NCBI GenBank assembly: GCA_945910005.1
Contig: OX246741.1
Span: forward strand, 48,870,167 to 48,934,166
From: Isoperla grammatica
Taxonomy: Eukaryota > Arthropoda > Insecta > Plecoptera > Perlodidae
Direction: 5' to 3'
Length of the DNA: 64,000 nt
The position numbers and the translations under genes were made by a program. Below are positions 12,696-25,329 of the stretch, in pieces (positions within the stretch are counted from its first letter, which is position 1; each line of letters opens with the position of its first letter). The notes below the pieces were generated by a model that searched no databases, was not told the origin of the DNA, and was given only the letters and a program-made list of their open reading frames with translations.

Positions 12696-12850
12696 GGTCC
12701 GAATTCACCAAACTTTGTTAATTTCCGATTTAATAAACTTGGATTGTTTACCAAACATACAACATGCAAGATGTCTTTAACAGTCGCTATGTTTGTTAGG
12801 AGAAACCTCCGATTAGCGGTTAAACTCGGGACTAAATATTTGGTGAAACT
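12696..12850 (-). mobile_element. MITE, TTCACCAAA family
   Basis: The ends CCGAATTCACCAAAC and TATTTGGTGAAAC are inverted. The reverse complement aligns over its whole length with 41030-41198 (shared TTTAACCGCTAATCGGAG, ACAAACATAGCGACTG and TTAAATCGGA.TTAAC). Confidence 0.82.
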
Positions 12851-13299
12851 ACTTGTTCACTAAAATTCCTTTTATCGACCATATTCCTATTTAAATTGTA
12901 TCTAGTATGAGCGAGTTTAAATGTGAAACATTAGGACTAGGTATTCGTCATTTGCTTAGGTGTCGGTATAATGATTTAGTTATTGGTCCGTAAACATATA
13001 TTCCAATTATGGCCACATACAATATATTATACAATATACTAACAAAATCTTGGTAAAAATTTTATTTTCTGCATTCATTGGATGATGTAAACAAAAAGTG
13101 TGTACCGCTCCAAAGTTAGAACCCTACCGATTGAAAATAGTAATTTATACAAATTAAAAACCTGACACCCTAAACAATACTCTCAATGATATACACAACA
13201 TATCCCATATCACCAAACCAAATATGTATATATTTATTTTTTTAAGTTTAGCTTACTCATTTTTAACTAGAATTTCTCTACTATACATATGTTTGTTTT

Positions 13300-13684
13300 T
13301 GTTTGTTTTATTGAAATTAAGGCCTGTGTAGGGCACAATGTCCTCTTTAGCCTGATGAGTGATGAATCGTGAATCATAATGAGGAAGGGAGGAGGGGAAT
13401 CCTGGTACCGGCACGTAGCCTACTCCTGTCAAAAAGTACCAAGGGGACCATCGGCTTTACGTCTCATCCGAAAGGACGGTGTAACTTTGACCAGTCATAT
13501 AGGTTCCTCCACTAACCTGGACTGCCGAGCAGAGCTTTCAAACCCTCCAATTTGCTCTAACCAACGGTAACTAGTGTTTCAGAGGAGAGTGGTCACCCAT
13601 CCACCTCCTGACATAGCCCGAGGTTGCTTAACTTCGGTGTTCGTATGGGAACCGGCTAAGCGACCGCGGCTAAACCATTGGCTT
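13300..13684 (-). mobile_element. 5S rRNA-derived SINE, full-length copy
   Basis: On the minus strand the element starts near 13684 with a 5S-like head: GAAGTTAAGCAACCTCGGGC matches the 5S internal control region (A box to intermediate element), and GGAGGTGGATGGGTGACC matches the C box. A body of about 270 bp follows, containing GTCCAGGTTAGTGGAGGAAC and CCTTTCGGATGAGACGTAAA. The tail reads CATCAGGCTAAAGAGGACAT and then an AT-rich end near 13300. The same order is found at 43749-44155, 44770-45084 and 50213-50605. This is the architecture of SINE3-type elements, transcribed by Pol III from the 5S-like promoter and moved by a partner LINE. Confidence 0.9.
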
Positions 13685-14838
13685 ATACATATGAAACGTG
13701 ACAGTTGTAAACAAACACACCATCTACTATAGTTGCAATGTTATGTGCGGCAGACAGTACTTATACTGTCATCCGGCGTAGGTTCGGACACCCCTACTGA
13801 AACTGTGCACTATTAATTCACCTTAATTTACACACCGCACTTAATTCCAAAAGATTGTTGTTCCTGATTTGGGGTATGTTTAATTGTTCGAGCAGCTGTT
13901 GCGTAACCAAAGTAGATCGTTAAAAAAACTTTTTAAAATTCCATTGAAAAGTGTTGGACAGTTTTGTCTTAACTGGAAAGCAATTAAACATTCTGTCGGA
14001 CTAATGGCTGTGTTCTACTCTATTACGAGGCTTTTCGACTTAATTTATAGCTTTCTTGTATTGTATATTGTGTATGCGCTTGCGCAGATGGAGCTAAAGT
14101 AGTAGATGCAGTTCCGCTCATACAGAAGTCACTTTACAAATGGGTAACAACAAATTCATTATACGGTGTTGGGGATAATTAATTACGTCACACGTTTTGA
14201 TGAAGAAATTCGCCCATAATGCATCAGAACGGGAGGAGTGAAAATGTCACAAGCAAGTGACACCACATGAAATAATTATAGCTCAATATCAACGGGTATA
14301 AACAGATTATGCTATGGATGTGAATGTGATCGGTGTAGTAGGTCTTTTCAATATCGCGCCTATTACGTACACCGTGATCCGTCCCAGTCTATAGCAAGGG
14401 CCCTGGGCCCTGGATGGTTCAGCCCTAGACTGTGACGGCCCCCCTCGCTTCTACTGAGCACTAATTCAGTTTTCTTCTCGTTTTCGCACTGACTCCGTTG
14501 TAGCAGGTTTTACCCCCCTTCATCTCCACACTAATTCTTATAATCACCCCAGCCCTCGGGTATACAAGTATATCACTTTAGTTTTACTACAAAAATACAT
14601 AATGTACTTTAACCCAGTTACGAGTAAAGAGAAGTGCCATTTAGGGACATGACGACGTGTTTACATATTAAGTAATTATGGAAAAAATGGAATACATTTT
14701 TTGTATAATACCATACCAGATAATTTCATTTCTTACTATAAAATAATAAAATAACATGAAAGGGCAAAATTCACCTTTTTTACACACATTCTTTTTTAGT
14801 TCACAATCGTGTACAACATTGTGACGTTGAAAAACTAT

Positions 14839-15270
14839 CCTCGTTGATCCAGTGGTTAGCATCCCTGCTTCCAATGCATACGGTCCCGTGTTCAAATCCC
14901 GCTTCAGACAAAAGTTTAACTTCGAATATGGATTCAATACCATCACTAGAAATCCTCATCCATCCTTAGAAATAAGTAAACGGTGACTTTGGAACCGTTG
15001 CAGCAACGAAACACGCAATAAATTCAAAGCTGTTCTGAATCGGCCTTGTTGATTCTGGCATTTGTCCGCAGGTGTTCGCACTGTCCAATCACTGATTCAT
15101 TTGTTTCGCATTTGAAATATCGATCTTTGATTGGTTATCGTTCACTCGTCGATGGTGTTCGGAGCCTATACAGGGTTGGTTTAGTCGCTTTAAATTAAAG
15201 TCGCTTTAAATTCTAAAAATCAGTCTTGTTACTGAGTGGGTAGACTCTATAAATTATTTATTTTTATTTA
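14839..15270 (+). mobile_element. tRNA-derived SINE, family 2 (full copy)
   Basis: Starts GTTGATCCAGTGGTTAGC with an A-box-like segment, then an anticodon-like arm with loop TTCCAAT and the B-box-like GTGTTCAAATCCC. The body and tail match the copy at 9895-10330 along the whole length, ending GTGGGTAGACTCTATAAAT. A small internal duplication of the TCGCTTTAAATTAAAG type occurs at about 15185-15215. Confidence 0.87.
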
Positions 15271-15847
15271 AACCACCACCAGTTGTTTTGTTATACATCT
15301 GAAGCATGCGTGCCTCTTGTTATTGCATTTCTATACTGCAACACGAAATACATATTTAATGATTGGTTTTGTCTTACTTATTGTTCACAAAGGAAACATG
15401 AGTCGGTTGTAATTATATAACACCCCATGAAGTCATTCATTGTATTGCAAATTACGCAATCTAAGTAACACGGTCAAATATATGTGCACGTTGATTGCAA
15501 TGTACTGAATGAATGCCAGCAGTTGTTATTGCGCACATTAGCAGTTGTAAGTAAGTATGACTGTGAATCATTCCAAGGTGCTGAGTTGGGATATCATGAT
15601 TATTAGGGCGTGTTTGTATTCTTATTAAAATGCTTGGGAAGATTTGCTTGGGTTTGTTGTCTATGAAAGCTGCCCCGTGAACTTGAAGGTAAATAAATAC
15701 AGTACTGCGCTTGTGTATTGCACTATAATTGTGATTTGTAAGCACTATTGAACAGTCAGTGATTTCTTATCTTGCACCCATACTACGAGCTAGTACTACT
15801 ACGAGTTAATTTATGTTTATTACAACTTAGGCTAAAGTACCCGTAAA

Positions 15848-16061
15848 GTCGACCTGCAGAAACTCAGCTAATGGAAAAGGGGATATCTTAAACGGGCTAT
15901 TACAGGTGTAAGGATCACAATATACCATTTATTATTTGATAGCGGCTTCCTTTTACTGTCGACTTTCCTTAGGTTGACTTTGCGCGAGCGGGTATTTCTT
16001 TCATGTTGAGTTTCCGTGCTTTCTTTGGACTTTCCGTCTAGCTGAGTTTCTGCAGGTGGAC
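15848..16061. mobile_element. MITE with 23-bp TIR
   Basis: GTCGACCTGCAGAAACTCAG at the left is mirrored by CTGAGTTTCTGCAGGTGGAC at the right. The TIR has one mismatch in the visible 23 bp. The interior is unique. Confidence 0.85.
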
Positions 16062-16249
16062 ATTCTGCGTCCCCTTAGGCTACACAGCACAGAAGTGTAT
16101 GCCATACAAATAGGTAATACAAACAAAACAAGAAAGAACAAGCACAGTCAAATAAATACAACAAAATTAATAAACTCATGAGGGAAAGAGTAATGTAAGC
16201 AAAATTAGGTAATGCAGGGCAATATTCGTCGGGAATTTATAAAAGTCTT

Positions 16250-16399
16250 GGGGTAATAACATAGTCGTTCCTCAGACTTGCCCAACCACCAATCACAGAG
16301 CAGCATTGTCATGTGAACTGCTCTGTGATTGGTGGTTGGGCGAGTCTGAGGAAAGGCCGAGTTGAAGAGCACGTGAGGAACGACTATGCATTTTACCCT
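16250..16399. mobile_element. Fold-back MITE with 34-bp inner arms
   Basis: The inner arms CAGACTTGCCCAACCACCAA and TTGGTGGTTGGGCGAGTCTG, extended by TCACAGAGCAG, surround a loop ATTGTCATGTGAA. The outer ends CATAGTCGTTCCTCA and GAGGAACGACTATG also pair. The inner stem contains an ATTGG/CCAAT pair. Confidence 0.88.
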
Positions 16400-17489
16400 T
16401 AAACCACACAAGCATACTGATTATTGCGTGGAGTTTTTGTTTTTACACACTACACAAACAATTTATTTTTCATTGTGTTATACACTTGTATACATTATCA
16501 TTGTTACAGTTCATTAAACTGTGAAGTTAGCTTGTACTAGATTGTTTTTTAATTTATACACAAACGTTAATGAACTATCTATATATCAATCATTTGCGTA
16601 CACTCATCCATTTTAATACCTCCAGCATTAGTTCAATACTTGTATATCTTGTATAGCAGATATACAATAATATTGCCTGAGTAATGCAATGCAACGTTGC
16701 AGTAAGCTGTAGTGTAGCGATGCATTGACAAGATTCTTTGATGTGTTGAATGCGGAAGATTGTAACAACGGTCTGGAGCTGAACACGGAAAACTACAATT
16801 TGATACGCCTACTGTTCAAACGATTTTATACGTAAATCCTAGAAATTATATTTAATTCTACCTCTCAATAAACCTGAACTGTAATTTTTCATTTTTCATG
16901 AGCTTCGTGAATAATTATACCCAAATTAGATTAAATTTAAACTTTTGTGAAAACATGCTAATGACTTCATAACCGAACAAAGGTTTGCATTTTAAATTTT
17001 GTATGTTACGGCTAGAAGGATGGTTTCAATTTGTTTCGGTTATTGTTGAAATTTCAAAAAATAACAGCGCTGTAACCAGATCTTACGTCTAAATAAGCGT
17101 AGATGACTTTAGAAAGATAAACGAAATACACCGCTATGGGTATTATAGCTTTTATTCAAAGTTATTATTAATAGTTAGCTGAGCGTGGAGTAAGAATGAA
17201 AATCCTGTCTGCGATTCAAGCGTTATGCGTCTGTTGTTGGAAACCGCATTCTATTTCGTCATTCTCTCAGCTTCCCAGTTGAACACTTGGCATGTTTTGT
17301 AATTTGCAACCATGGCGGGACAAAGAGGAACTGTGGTACAATTACCCACAGTGCAGTATTGAGATGATGAGTGTTCTACAACAATGCATTTCGGTTGCTG
17401 TACGGCCTTCCTCGCCTCTGTGTATGTTATTTGATGGCAGAGCACAACAATTTCAGGCTCTATTGTGACAGCATGGCTGGCTTAGGGGA

Positions 17490-17690
17490 GATAATATTTT
17501 TTCAGTAAGTCAGCCATTATTGGCGTAGTAGTCAAATCTGACATCTGGTTAACATCTCCATTAATTTTTTTTCACAATTTTATTTTTTTCGTTATTTATG
17601 CATAATGCATAAATGAAGCCAATGCCTTAAGTCTTAAATAAGTACTTAATTATTTGTTTGTTGATAAGGTTTTAGTCTTATTGGTTATTA
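17490..17690 (+). repeat. Dispersed fragment with relative at 2500-2690
   Basis: GTCAGCCATTATTGGCGTAG, CTGACATCTGG, GCCTTAAGTCTTAAATAA and TTATTTGTTTGTTG; direct orientation relative to 2500-2690. Confidence 0.55.
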
Positions 17691-18540
17691 TTTGGGTGTT
17701 TTGTATTCAGAAAGAAGTATATTGATTGTATTTAATATGTATGGACCTTATGCCCCGGAAACAAATATTTAATAATTACAACGTTTTCGAATCTTGAATC
17801 ATTTTATTGACGTTTTTTTGTCTTTCCTGTAGAACGAAACCCAACTCCTTTACAATACACTCACTTTTATTATTTATGCTACTATTTAACTTGTCCACAA
17901 TCTATAGCGAAATTTGTTTTAGTTTTCGCAACATAAACAAACACGTTTTGGTAAGTCTGTCAAACTGTTGTAACAAACTGCCGCTGGAAATCTTACCACG
18001 ATTTTACAGAAAAATACCTCTACATTCTTATCTATTCAAGTTTCATTCAGTGCCGACTTCAATTGCAATAGAAACATCTTATCAATACAATTCATGACAA
18101 TAAATAGTTTTTACATCTGGAACTAGTCAACTTTAGACAAGCAATAATTTCCATCTCACTCAAACAGTATTGAGTATTTGTTTTCCTCTTTGTTCCGAGC
18201 ACTTATCTCTCGTCTGATCGTCTTCTAATCATCTCCCGCTCATTTCCTCTGCATGACAAAGGATCGGAATGTTCGGATCAGGCTTCTGTTAATTATCCCA
18301 CTTCTGATTGATCCCAACTCTGCCATTAATTGGTTCGTTGGAGAGAAGCCCAAAACTTGGACTATTGTCTACGATAATTGAAAACTTGGCGTAACAATGC
18401 ACTCGTAGTCCGTATGTCTATCGAACAATTCCTCGGCTAACACTTGTTTGTCGGCGGGGGGCAGAGGGCTCAACTCAACAGCTTACACCATTTATAGCAA
18501 CACTTGGTGCTCTTTTTATACCGGTGGCCATTCTACGAAT

Positions 18541-18577
18541 GTCTGTCTGTCTATCTGTCTGTCTGTCTGTCTGGATG
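18541..18577. repeat. (TGTC)n microsatellite
   Basis: TGTC repeats with one interruption. A similar (GTCT)n tract lies at 52755-52780. Confidence 0.9.
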
Positions 18578-18810
18578 TCTGGACGGGCATATGAAGGAGA
18601 CAGTTACATTTAATCGAGTCCCACACAATAGCTTGGGTTTTAGGAAACATACCAATTATTTATTAGATAATCTATTTTTGGATACTTCAATCTCGATTTC
18701 TGTTCGAGATATGAAATAATAATTAAGCCATATGAAGTACGTTTATGCTACCAAACAAATTCTAATATGGGTACGATACAATACTTACGATACTTGGGGA
18801 CTTACGATAT

Positions 18811-19000
18811 TTGGAGTTTTACGTCCCATATTTTTGCAACGAGGCTAATTGAGACGATGAGTGGGTGGTGATGAGGATGAAAAAACGCCACATGACATCC
18901 ATGCCCAAGCCTGGATTCGAACCAGGAACGCAGAGACCGCGGTTTACTAGGCCCATGCACGCCTAATCGACCTCGGCCAACTGCGCCAGCTACTTTTATT
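18811..19000 (-). mobile_element. tRNA-derived SINE, family 4 (with tRNA head)
   Basis: On the minus strand the head contains a perfect A box (TGGCGCAGTTGG) and a perfect B box (GGTTCGAATCC) separated by a long spacer, as in tRNAs with a long variable arm (Leu/Ser type). The body runs CATGGATGTCATGTGGCG to a conserved segment ACCCACTCATCGTCTCAATT AGCC, ending TTGCAAAAATATGGGACGTA. That last segment also occurs at 38297-38360 without the tRNA head. Confidence 0.82.
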
Positions 19001-19297
19001 AAAACAGCCGATTCATAAATATGCCACACAGATTAAATAGATTGGTTATCCACCGTTTATTGGTCAAACTTCTCAAATTCTATCGATAAGATTTTCAAGT
19101 ACATCTTTTCGGGGACTTATACAAACTGTCCAATTAGCGATATGAGATGTTTAAGCTTGTTTTTCGGCGGTTTTGTCAAATATATTGCATTTTACAGCTT
19201 TTCAGCGTTTCGAGAGGTAGCAATTGGATAAAAATATTCCTCGGCTGGGAATGGAACACAGAATCTCTGGAAATATATGTTAATCAAATTAAAAACT

Positions 19298-19462
19298 CTT
19301 CGGGCTATTTCGCCACGACGTTGACACTCCTTGTCATGTCGACGTTTTGGGTCCTGTCGTCATCCTGATGACAGGACCCATAGCGGTCCCGAAACGTCGA
19401 CAAGTGAAGTGAAGACAAGTGAGTTGAGCGTCAACGCCGTGGCGACACATCCATTCGGGCCA
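19298..19462. mobile_element. Fold-back MITE with GACGTTT motif
   Basis: ATTTCGCCACGACGTTGACA at the left is mirrored by TGTCGCCACGGCGTTGACGC read on the other strand. Inner arms GGGTCCTGTCGTCAT/ATGACAGGACCC flank a short loop CCTG. It contains CCCGAAACGTCGACAAG. Confidence 0.85.
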
Positions 19463-21804
19463 CGAAAACATTTATAAATATTGGCTCCAGCGTATACGTC
19501 AGTTTACTCTTACCGACTTCTTTGTCAAAGCCTGGCAAGGCCTGACACAACGCATCTTCAACCTCCAAATTATTCCTCGTCTGCACTTAGGACTTGTTCA
19601 TTATTCAACACAAACGCTTTGGGTAGACGATCCACATTTGTTTGCTTTAACACGTAGATTTTAACACTTGTGTAAACGTTGACATTGGGTATTCCGTATG
19701 AAATTGTGTGTTTAGTTTCTGTTCGATAGTCTATACCTTTACAGGTCACATTTAGAAACAAAAACAACTTTAATATATACATATCAATACGCATGTTTCC
19801 AAAATAACTGGTCAGGGGGTGGTTAGCCACCAATATAGTTGGGCATAGAGTTTGCTAACATCGGCTTGCCATGCCTGTTATGTTTCTTGTTCCACTCCTT
19901 TTTCTTCTTCTTCTTTCCTACTTCTTCAAACTAATTTACTCCATTTCCCTCGATCTTCCCAGAATCTTCGTGCTTCGATGTCTTCCCACAGTTCGCTTCT
20001 CTCTTCTAAATCATTTTGCAAAATACGGAAACATAATTACATATGTATTGATTGGCGATAAAATCGTTACATTACAAAAAACCGATACGGGAACACTTGA
20101 AAAGAAATTAAATAAGTGAATACATCACGTAGTAATTCATTACCATACTCATAGCGCAAAATGTATACTCAATCTTCTATATCACTTCGCAGTTTCGAAT
20201 AAAAAGAATTAAGTATAATACATTACAACAGCTGATAGTCGGATACTCATAAGAAATACATCAGCAAAACTCTTTTTGTTTTGTTTCCTGCTCAACAAAA
20301 GAATGCTACACCTACTAATTTACTCCTGATGAAAAGCCCAACCATTGTTACTTCTTCCCTCCTTCCTAGACGAACTTTCGTTACCTCCGTCAAAGCGTGC
20401 GTTAATTTCACTTAAGCTCAATCTAATCGAAAGTTTAATTACATTACACTATATTCAAATTCCAGCACGTAATAATTATAATTTCACTAATTTCACGATA
20501 CTTTTGATCAGCTTCTATTCAGAAGCCTTCTTAGAAACTCCGTCAGTTAAATATATTTCGTGTGTATAATTAATTGCCATTAGTTGGTAACCGGTTTATT
20601 GAATGTGGTTCATTTAATGGAATGACTTGTGAGAGTAATAAATCTATATAATTAACAATAACGCCGCAAGTTACGCACTCAATTAGAGGGTGGGTGTAAC
20701 ATGGCGTCGAGGTGAGTGGGAGTCGATTCAAAACTGCCGACTGAATTAACTCTCTATTAAGGGTGTTTCAATGGGGGTGAGCTCACCCTTTAAACCGGGT
20801 CGCCCCGTTAGGTGTTAAGGTAATTACAGCGTAGTTCAGTTCAAGTATTGAGTGTTACGAGGAGATTTCAGCGCGCAGGTTTGTTCATGGTAATTGCAGA
20901 TAAATGTATTCAGGGATCTAACAAGTATACCTAGAAGGAATGGAGTTTTATAGAAGTTAGATTAAATGCGAAATCGATAAGAAGGGAATACCCATGATTT
21001 TTGAATTGGGATTCACGTTTTTATTAAAAAGGGATGGCTTTTGAAAATCAGTATTGCACATATAACATTTTTAATCAAACACTAAAGTATAGTGAAGATC
21101 GCTTTACACACATTTAAGATTTAAGGGTTAAGAAAGTTGAATTAAGCCAAACGCATTATGGCGTTCACACAACCTCCTAACATTTAAGGAAACCATAGCA
21201 ACCAAGCAAGCTCTTAAACCTAAAATTCTTAGCCCAGCCAACGAGAGGCGACGTTTTATAAACCCGGCCAATGGTATAGATCCTAAGGAAAACAGTTAGG
21301 AAGATCTTATGAAAGTGTATAAATCGACCTTAGAACAACACTGCTTCACACAACAAATCTGCAAATGAGCTATAGAAATGTTTCAGTTTTGACAGTGTAA
21401 CGTACAATGTCACCAAGGCTTGGCTGGGAGTTGCAACTTCTCCCTACACCCTGTATACCTACAACCTACAGCTGTAGCAATTGTGGTTTGTGTTTCATTC
21501 AGTCCTCATAAAAATGTAACATTATCAGACTTATCGAGCATTATCAGACATTATAGAGCGTGTACATTGTACAGAAATAAATTGAACAACCGTCTACAAT
21601 GGTACCGTTTAAAAATCTCTTAGTTGTTTAATAAATTATGGATAGTTTAATTAAATCAATTAAAAATCAATATTCTGTGTATTACTTTGGAAAAAAAGTC
21701 AGTTGAATGAAATTTTAAATGTGTGTTACTTGTATACTAAGACATTACATTATATTTTATAATACGAACCACTTTTGTACCTATAATACCAAGTGGGATA
21801 AGCT

Positions 21805-21828
21805 GGGGGGGGGGGGGGGGGGGGGGGG
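21805..21828. repeat. G24 homopolymer
   Basis: An uninterrupted run of 24 G. It could form G-quadruplex structure, and its length in the assembly may be unreliable. Confidence 0.9.
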
Positions 21829-22840
21829 AGAGAAGAGGCCAAATGAAAAACCGCCTCAGGCGATTCCATCTTTTATGCAAACATTGGCAATCAGACGAAA
21901 GAAATAGTATATTTAATGAGCGAAATAATAAACAAAATATAAATGTGTATAGTTAAAACTATTATTAACTCGTTAAAGGTGAAAAGATTCAGCTCTTTTC
22001 AAACCGAGTTCTTGGCCATAATATGAAACATAAAAAAAATGTTACGTTAAAGTTACTGCCTGCACTACACATATTTATATCAAAAAATAAATCATTCCCG
22101 AAAGTGAGGTCCGTAAATCTTGGCCCAAGTAGGGTCGGGTCCCTTCTCGTTTTGTACAAGAAAACACAATCGAAAAGATAACTTGATGAATATATTGACG
22201 TAAATAATCCTCTCAACAAATTGCTTTTAATTGTTTATCATATCCTAATTTCCACGGTAAATTTTCAACATTAGTTTTTTTTCTATCGGATGGTGCCAAC
22301 TAAGTGACTGTAAGGTAACGTTTTCCATTTGTCACGGTTCATTTGAGATTCTAGTGCACAGCGGGAGAACGAAGGTCAACGTGATAAAGGAGGGGAGGGG
22401 AGAAGAACAGACGTTCTTCACGGTTTAGAAGACTTTTCAACAGCCAACAATGAGCAGCCTACAACCTGGTGCTACCTGCTGGAAACAACAACCTGTTTAG
22501 AAAGAAATAAATCAACTATAATTTCACTTTTTAATAATTTATATAACAAAATATAATGTACGCCTATGTTGCAACAATAGGTTAAATTGAATACACACAC
22601 TACCACACATACTAAACAGTTCATTAGTAAATTATGTACAAACACATTGGTCGTAATTAACAATGTCTACAACAAGAATTTCATTTGTATCAGCGAAAAC
22701 CACAATAGTAAGACGATAGAAAGACACTGACACACATAAACGTATGATAAAGAATTATACAATGTAGCTACAACAATCCACAAATATACAAGAATGCTAT
22801 TTTAAATCCTCTTATTTAAAGGTTACACAATGGTTAATGG

Positions 22841-23157
22841 TAGTGGTGTATTCCTAAAATATAAAGTGCCTAGACGGTCGAATTTACGTGTGCACGGGGT
22901 GGAGGGGCGATGGCGATTGTTTGAAATGGCCGGAAAAAGATTTTACAGAAATTAAAACTGAATACATGAAGACGTTGAGGTAACATATTTTTTCTCAATT
23001 ATAGATATTGTGAATTTACTACATGGGTTCTTGAAATTTAAACAAAAGTACTATGAAAAAGCGCCTGGCTAGCCTAGCCTAGTCTCCAAATAAAAAAAAA
23101 ATAAAAAAAAAGTGCCTAGGCGGCGCCTAAACCCGCCTAGGCTCGAATACACCACTG
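22841..23157. mobile_element. hAT-like non-autonomous transposon with 8-bp target duplication
   Basis: The ends are TAGTGGTGTATTC and its complement GAATACACCACTG, matching the CAGTGGTGTA-type termini known for hAT elements. The flanks GTTAATGG (22833-22840) and GTGAATGG (23158-23165) agree at 7 of 8 positions, the hAT target-duplication length. The 317-bp interior has AGTGCCTAG motifs near each end, a GCTAGCCTAGCCTAG run and A-rich tracts, but no transposase. Confidence 0.85.
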
Positions 23158-23387
23158 GTGAATGGTACAAACATGTCAACATTCAAGGAACTACTACAGT
23201 TCTTTCCATATCAAGGAACACTCTTACCAGCATATATTGACCCATTGTCTCACCAAGCCTTCCATTAGTAATAATATTGACATACGTAACCCAATCTAGG
23301 ATCAAGAGTTAACATAAGGACGATGGTATTAGCACAGTTTAGTATACTAATCCTTACAATAGCGAAACTCCCATAGCAGCTCCATCG

Positions 23388-23447
23388 AACAAGTTGCGCA
23401 CGGCGACACTAGCGCGGCGTAGCGGTGACTGGGTTGACATATGTACT
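23388..23447 (+). repeat. GC-rich dispersed fragment
   Basis: GACACTAGCGCGGCGTAGCG and GGTTGACATA match the reverse complement of 58510-58580. The match weakens after about 70 bp. Confidence 0.65.
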
Positions 23448-23655
23448 TTACCATTAAAATAACCACCTCAAGTTGTAGTAGTTCTACTTGATCGGCTCTT
23501 CGACTGTGCACCCACATCCCATAGGTATAGGACTTGCGCGCGCAAGTGTTTGCAGCAAGAAAATTGCTCGAGTTTCGCTACTATATGGATTTTAATATAT
23601 TATAATACGGCTTCTACACGCTATACTTAAATGTATCTTTAAGTGATGCTCATAA

Positions 23656-23853
23656 TTAAGAGCGAAGAATACCTCTCACAGGCATACGGATTATAATAAC
23701 GTTAAATACATTTATCAATCAGTGTGTAGGCCTTACCAAACCACAGCGCTATGATTTCTCAGATTTTCGATTTAATGTTTCAATCTTGAGGTATAATATT
23801 AGAAAATGAAAACGTTCTGCGGTTTTTTACGTAGGGGTATCCTTCGCTCTTAA
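23656..23853. mobile_element. MITE, TTAAGAGCGAAG family (short copy)
   Basis: TTAAGAGCGAAGAATACC at the left is mirrored by GGGTATCCTTCGCTCTTAA at the right. The right half (CTTACCAAACCACAGCGCTA through GCGGTTTTTTACGTAGGGGT) matches 46785-46904. Confidence 0.8.
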
Positions 23854-24636
23854 ATGTACAGTGTCGTCGTCCATAATTGTCATTTAAATGGACATTTAAA
23901 TAAGTTACCCATTGAACGTAGCCATTTAAATTACAAGTGTACAAGGCGTATACGGGCGCTTGAGCAATACGAACAGCCATTATTGCTATTTATGTTATAA
24001 ATTACATTCTATAGTTATTGACATTGCAATACACGTTCTGTTGTTTAAGAGTGCTTCTTGATACGGAAAGAACAATCACACGTTTGTGTCATCTTTCATT
24101 TACATTTAAATGACGTGTGTTGATTTTACCACAGCGTGACAAGTAATAATTTAAACCGTGAAATTTCTCGTTGTCGGTCCATTAAAATGGCGCTTGACGC
24201 TCTATAATCAACTAAAAAATAATGACACATGAAACTAAGTGTTATATTATTATAAACGCTACGTTTTTCCGTATATATAACAACAGGAAGTGAGAATATA
24301 CCTAAATGTTATACGTTTGTTTTAAACATAGTTTAAATCTGTAGTAAAATATATGGAATTTAATTTTAAAACCAGTGTGCATGTGTGGTGCATTAAGACA
24401 TTTTTGTTGCCGCCAAAGACAAAACGGTTACGAGTCACAGCCTCCACTTTGTCACAGTTGTGTCATCCCTAAAGACAATCATTTCGTACTTGGAATTCCT
24501 AGTAATTCTGTCCGGAAGGCCGACAGAATAGTTTTACGTCACTGGATGAAAGGTCGTATGAGGGTAACGCTCAACTCAGCTGATGGGGTTGTAAGGTAGT
24601 ATTTCTCCTTATATCTGCTTGTATAGGCCCGTCAAA

Positions 24637-24950
24637 TTAACTTGCAAGGTGTTGTCGTCACGGATTATGTAATAGGGTAGTGACGCATGTGACAACTACC
24701 AACCTAAATCTAGTTGCATCCCGTTCTCTTGCCTCAGGTAGTGTAGTGATAATATCGCCCGCATGTTGTCAGACGTGATGGGGTCACATTCCATTCACGG
24801 TCGGTGCAGTCAATACAGTGGACAATAACAATACAGGTATCAGGAAATCCCGCGGTGAATACCGTTGAAATAGACCGTTTGGAGCACCCGTCTCTTCACA
24901 GAATTTTAGGGGGCACCTCGCTTCTTACGGCGTGGCCAGTATATTGTTTC
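24637..24950 (-). repeat. 312-bp dispersed repeat, copy 2 (inverted)
   Basis: Reverse complement of the repeat at 8404-8715, about 85% alike by eye, with small indels (TAG insertion, CAACAA against CAA). Confidence 0.88.
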
Positions 24951-25329
24951 TACAGTACTTTCTGAAAATGATGACGTAAGCTGTAGTTTAGATACTACTC
25001 ATGCCGAGCTCAGATCCGTATCTATCACACCCCTTTCACGCACGTTGTTTAAACGCAAATTAATAGATTCCTTGGCGTTCTTTCATACAACTCTTAAGCC
25101 TGTCTTCCGCTTAGGAAGAGTCCACAAGCCACATTAGTTGCGCTCACTGAGTATGAAGTCTTCAGATATCCAATATACGGTAAGAAACTATCACTTATAT
25201 ACCTGTTCCAAGTAGATGTTAAAAAGTAGAGATAAGTAGAAAATTAAGTTGGTACTATTGAAGTCGGTTATTTCGTCAGCATCAGACAGGTTATAGGTTG
25301 GGACAAACCTTAAACTGTTATGATCCTTC

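Larger units (their letters stand above)
10576..22840. other. No gene recognised between listed repeats
   Basis: Gaps 11238-12695, 13685-14838 (a possible hairpin CCGTCCCAGTCTA/TAGACTGTGACGG at 14366-14426), 16400-17489, 17691-18810 and 19463-22840 show no conserved coding signal. ORFs up to 96 codons (17807-18097) are AT-rich, with composition like their surroundings. Confidence 0.55.

Noticed and set aside
17807..18097. 96-codon ORF starting with a hydrophobic stretch resembling a signal or membrane segment
   Set aside because: Composition equals the AT-rich background, and Phe/Leu/Ser richness is expected from such DNA. No conserved motif was found.
24375..24599. 74-codon ORF with several Cys/His residues, possible zinc-binding exon
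   Set aside because: Cys/His spacing does not form a regular finger, no splice signals were convincing, and it directly precedes a dispersed repeat.
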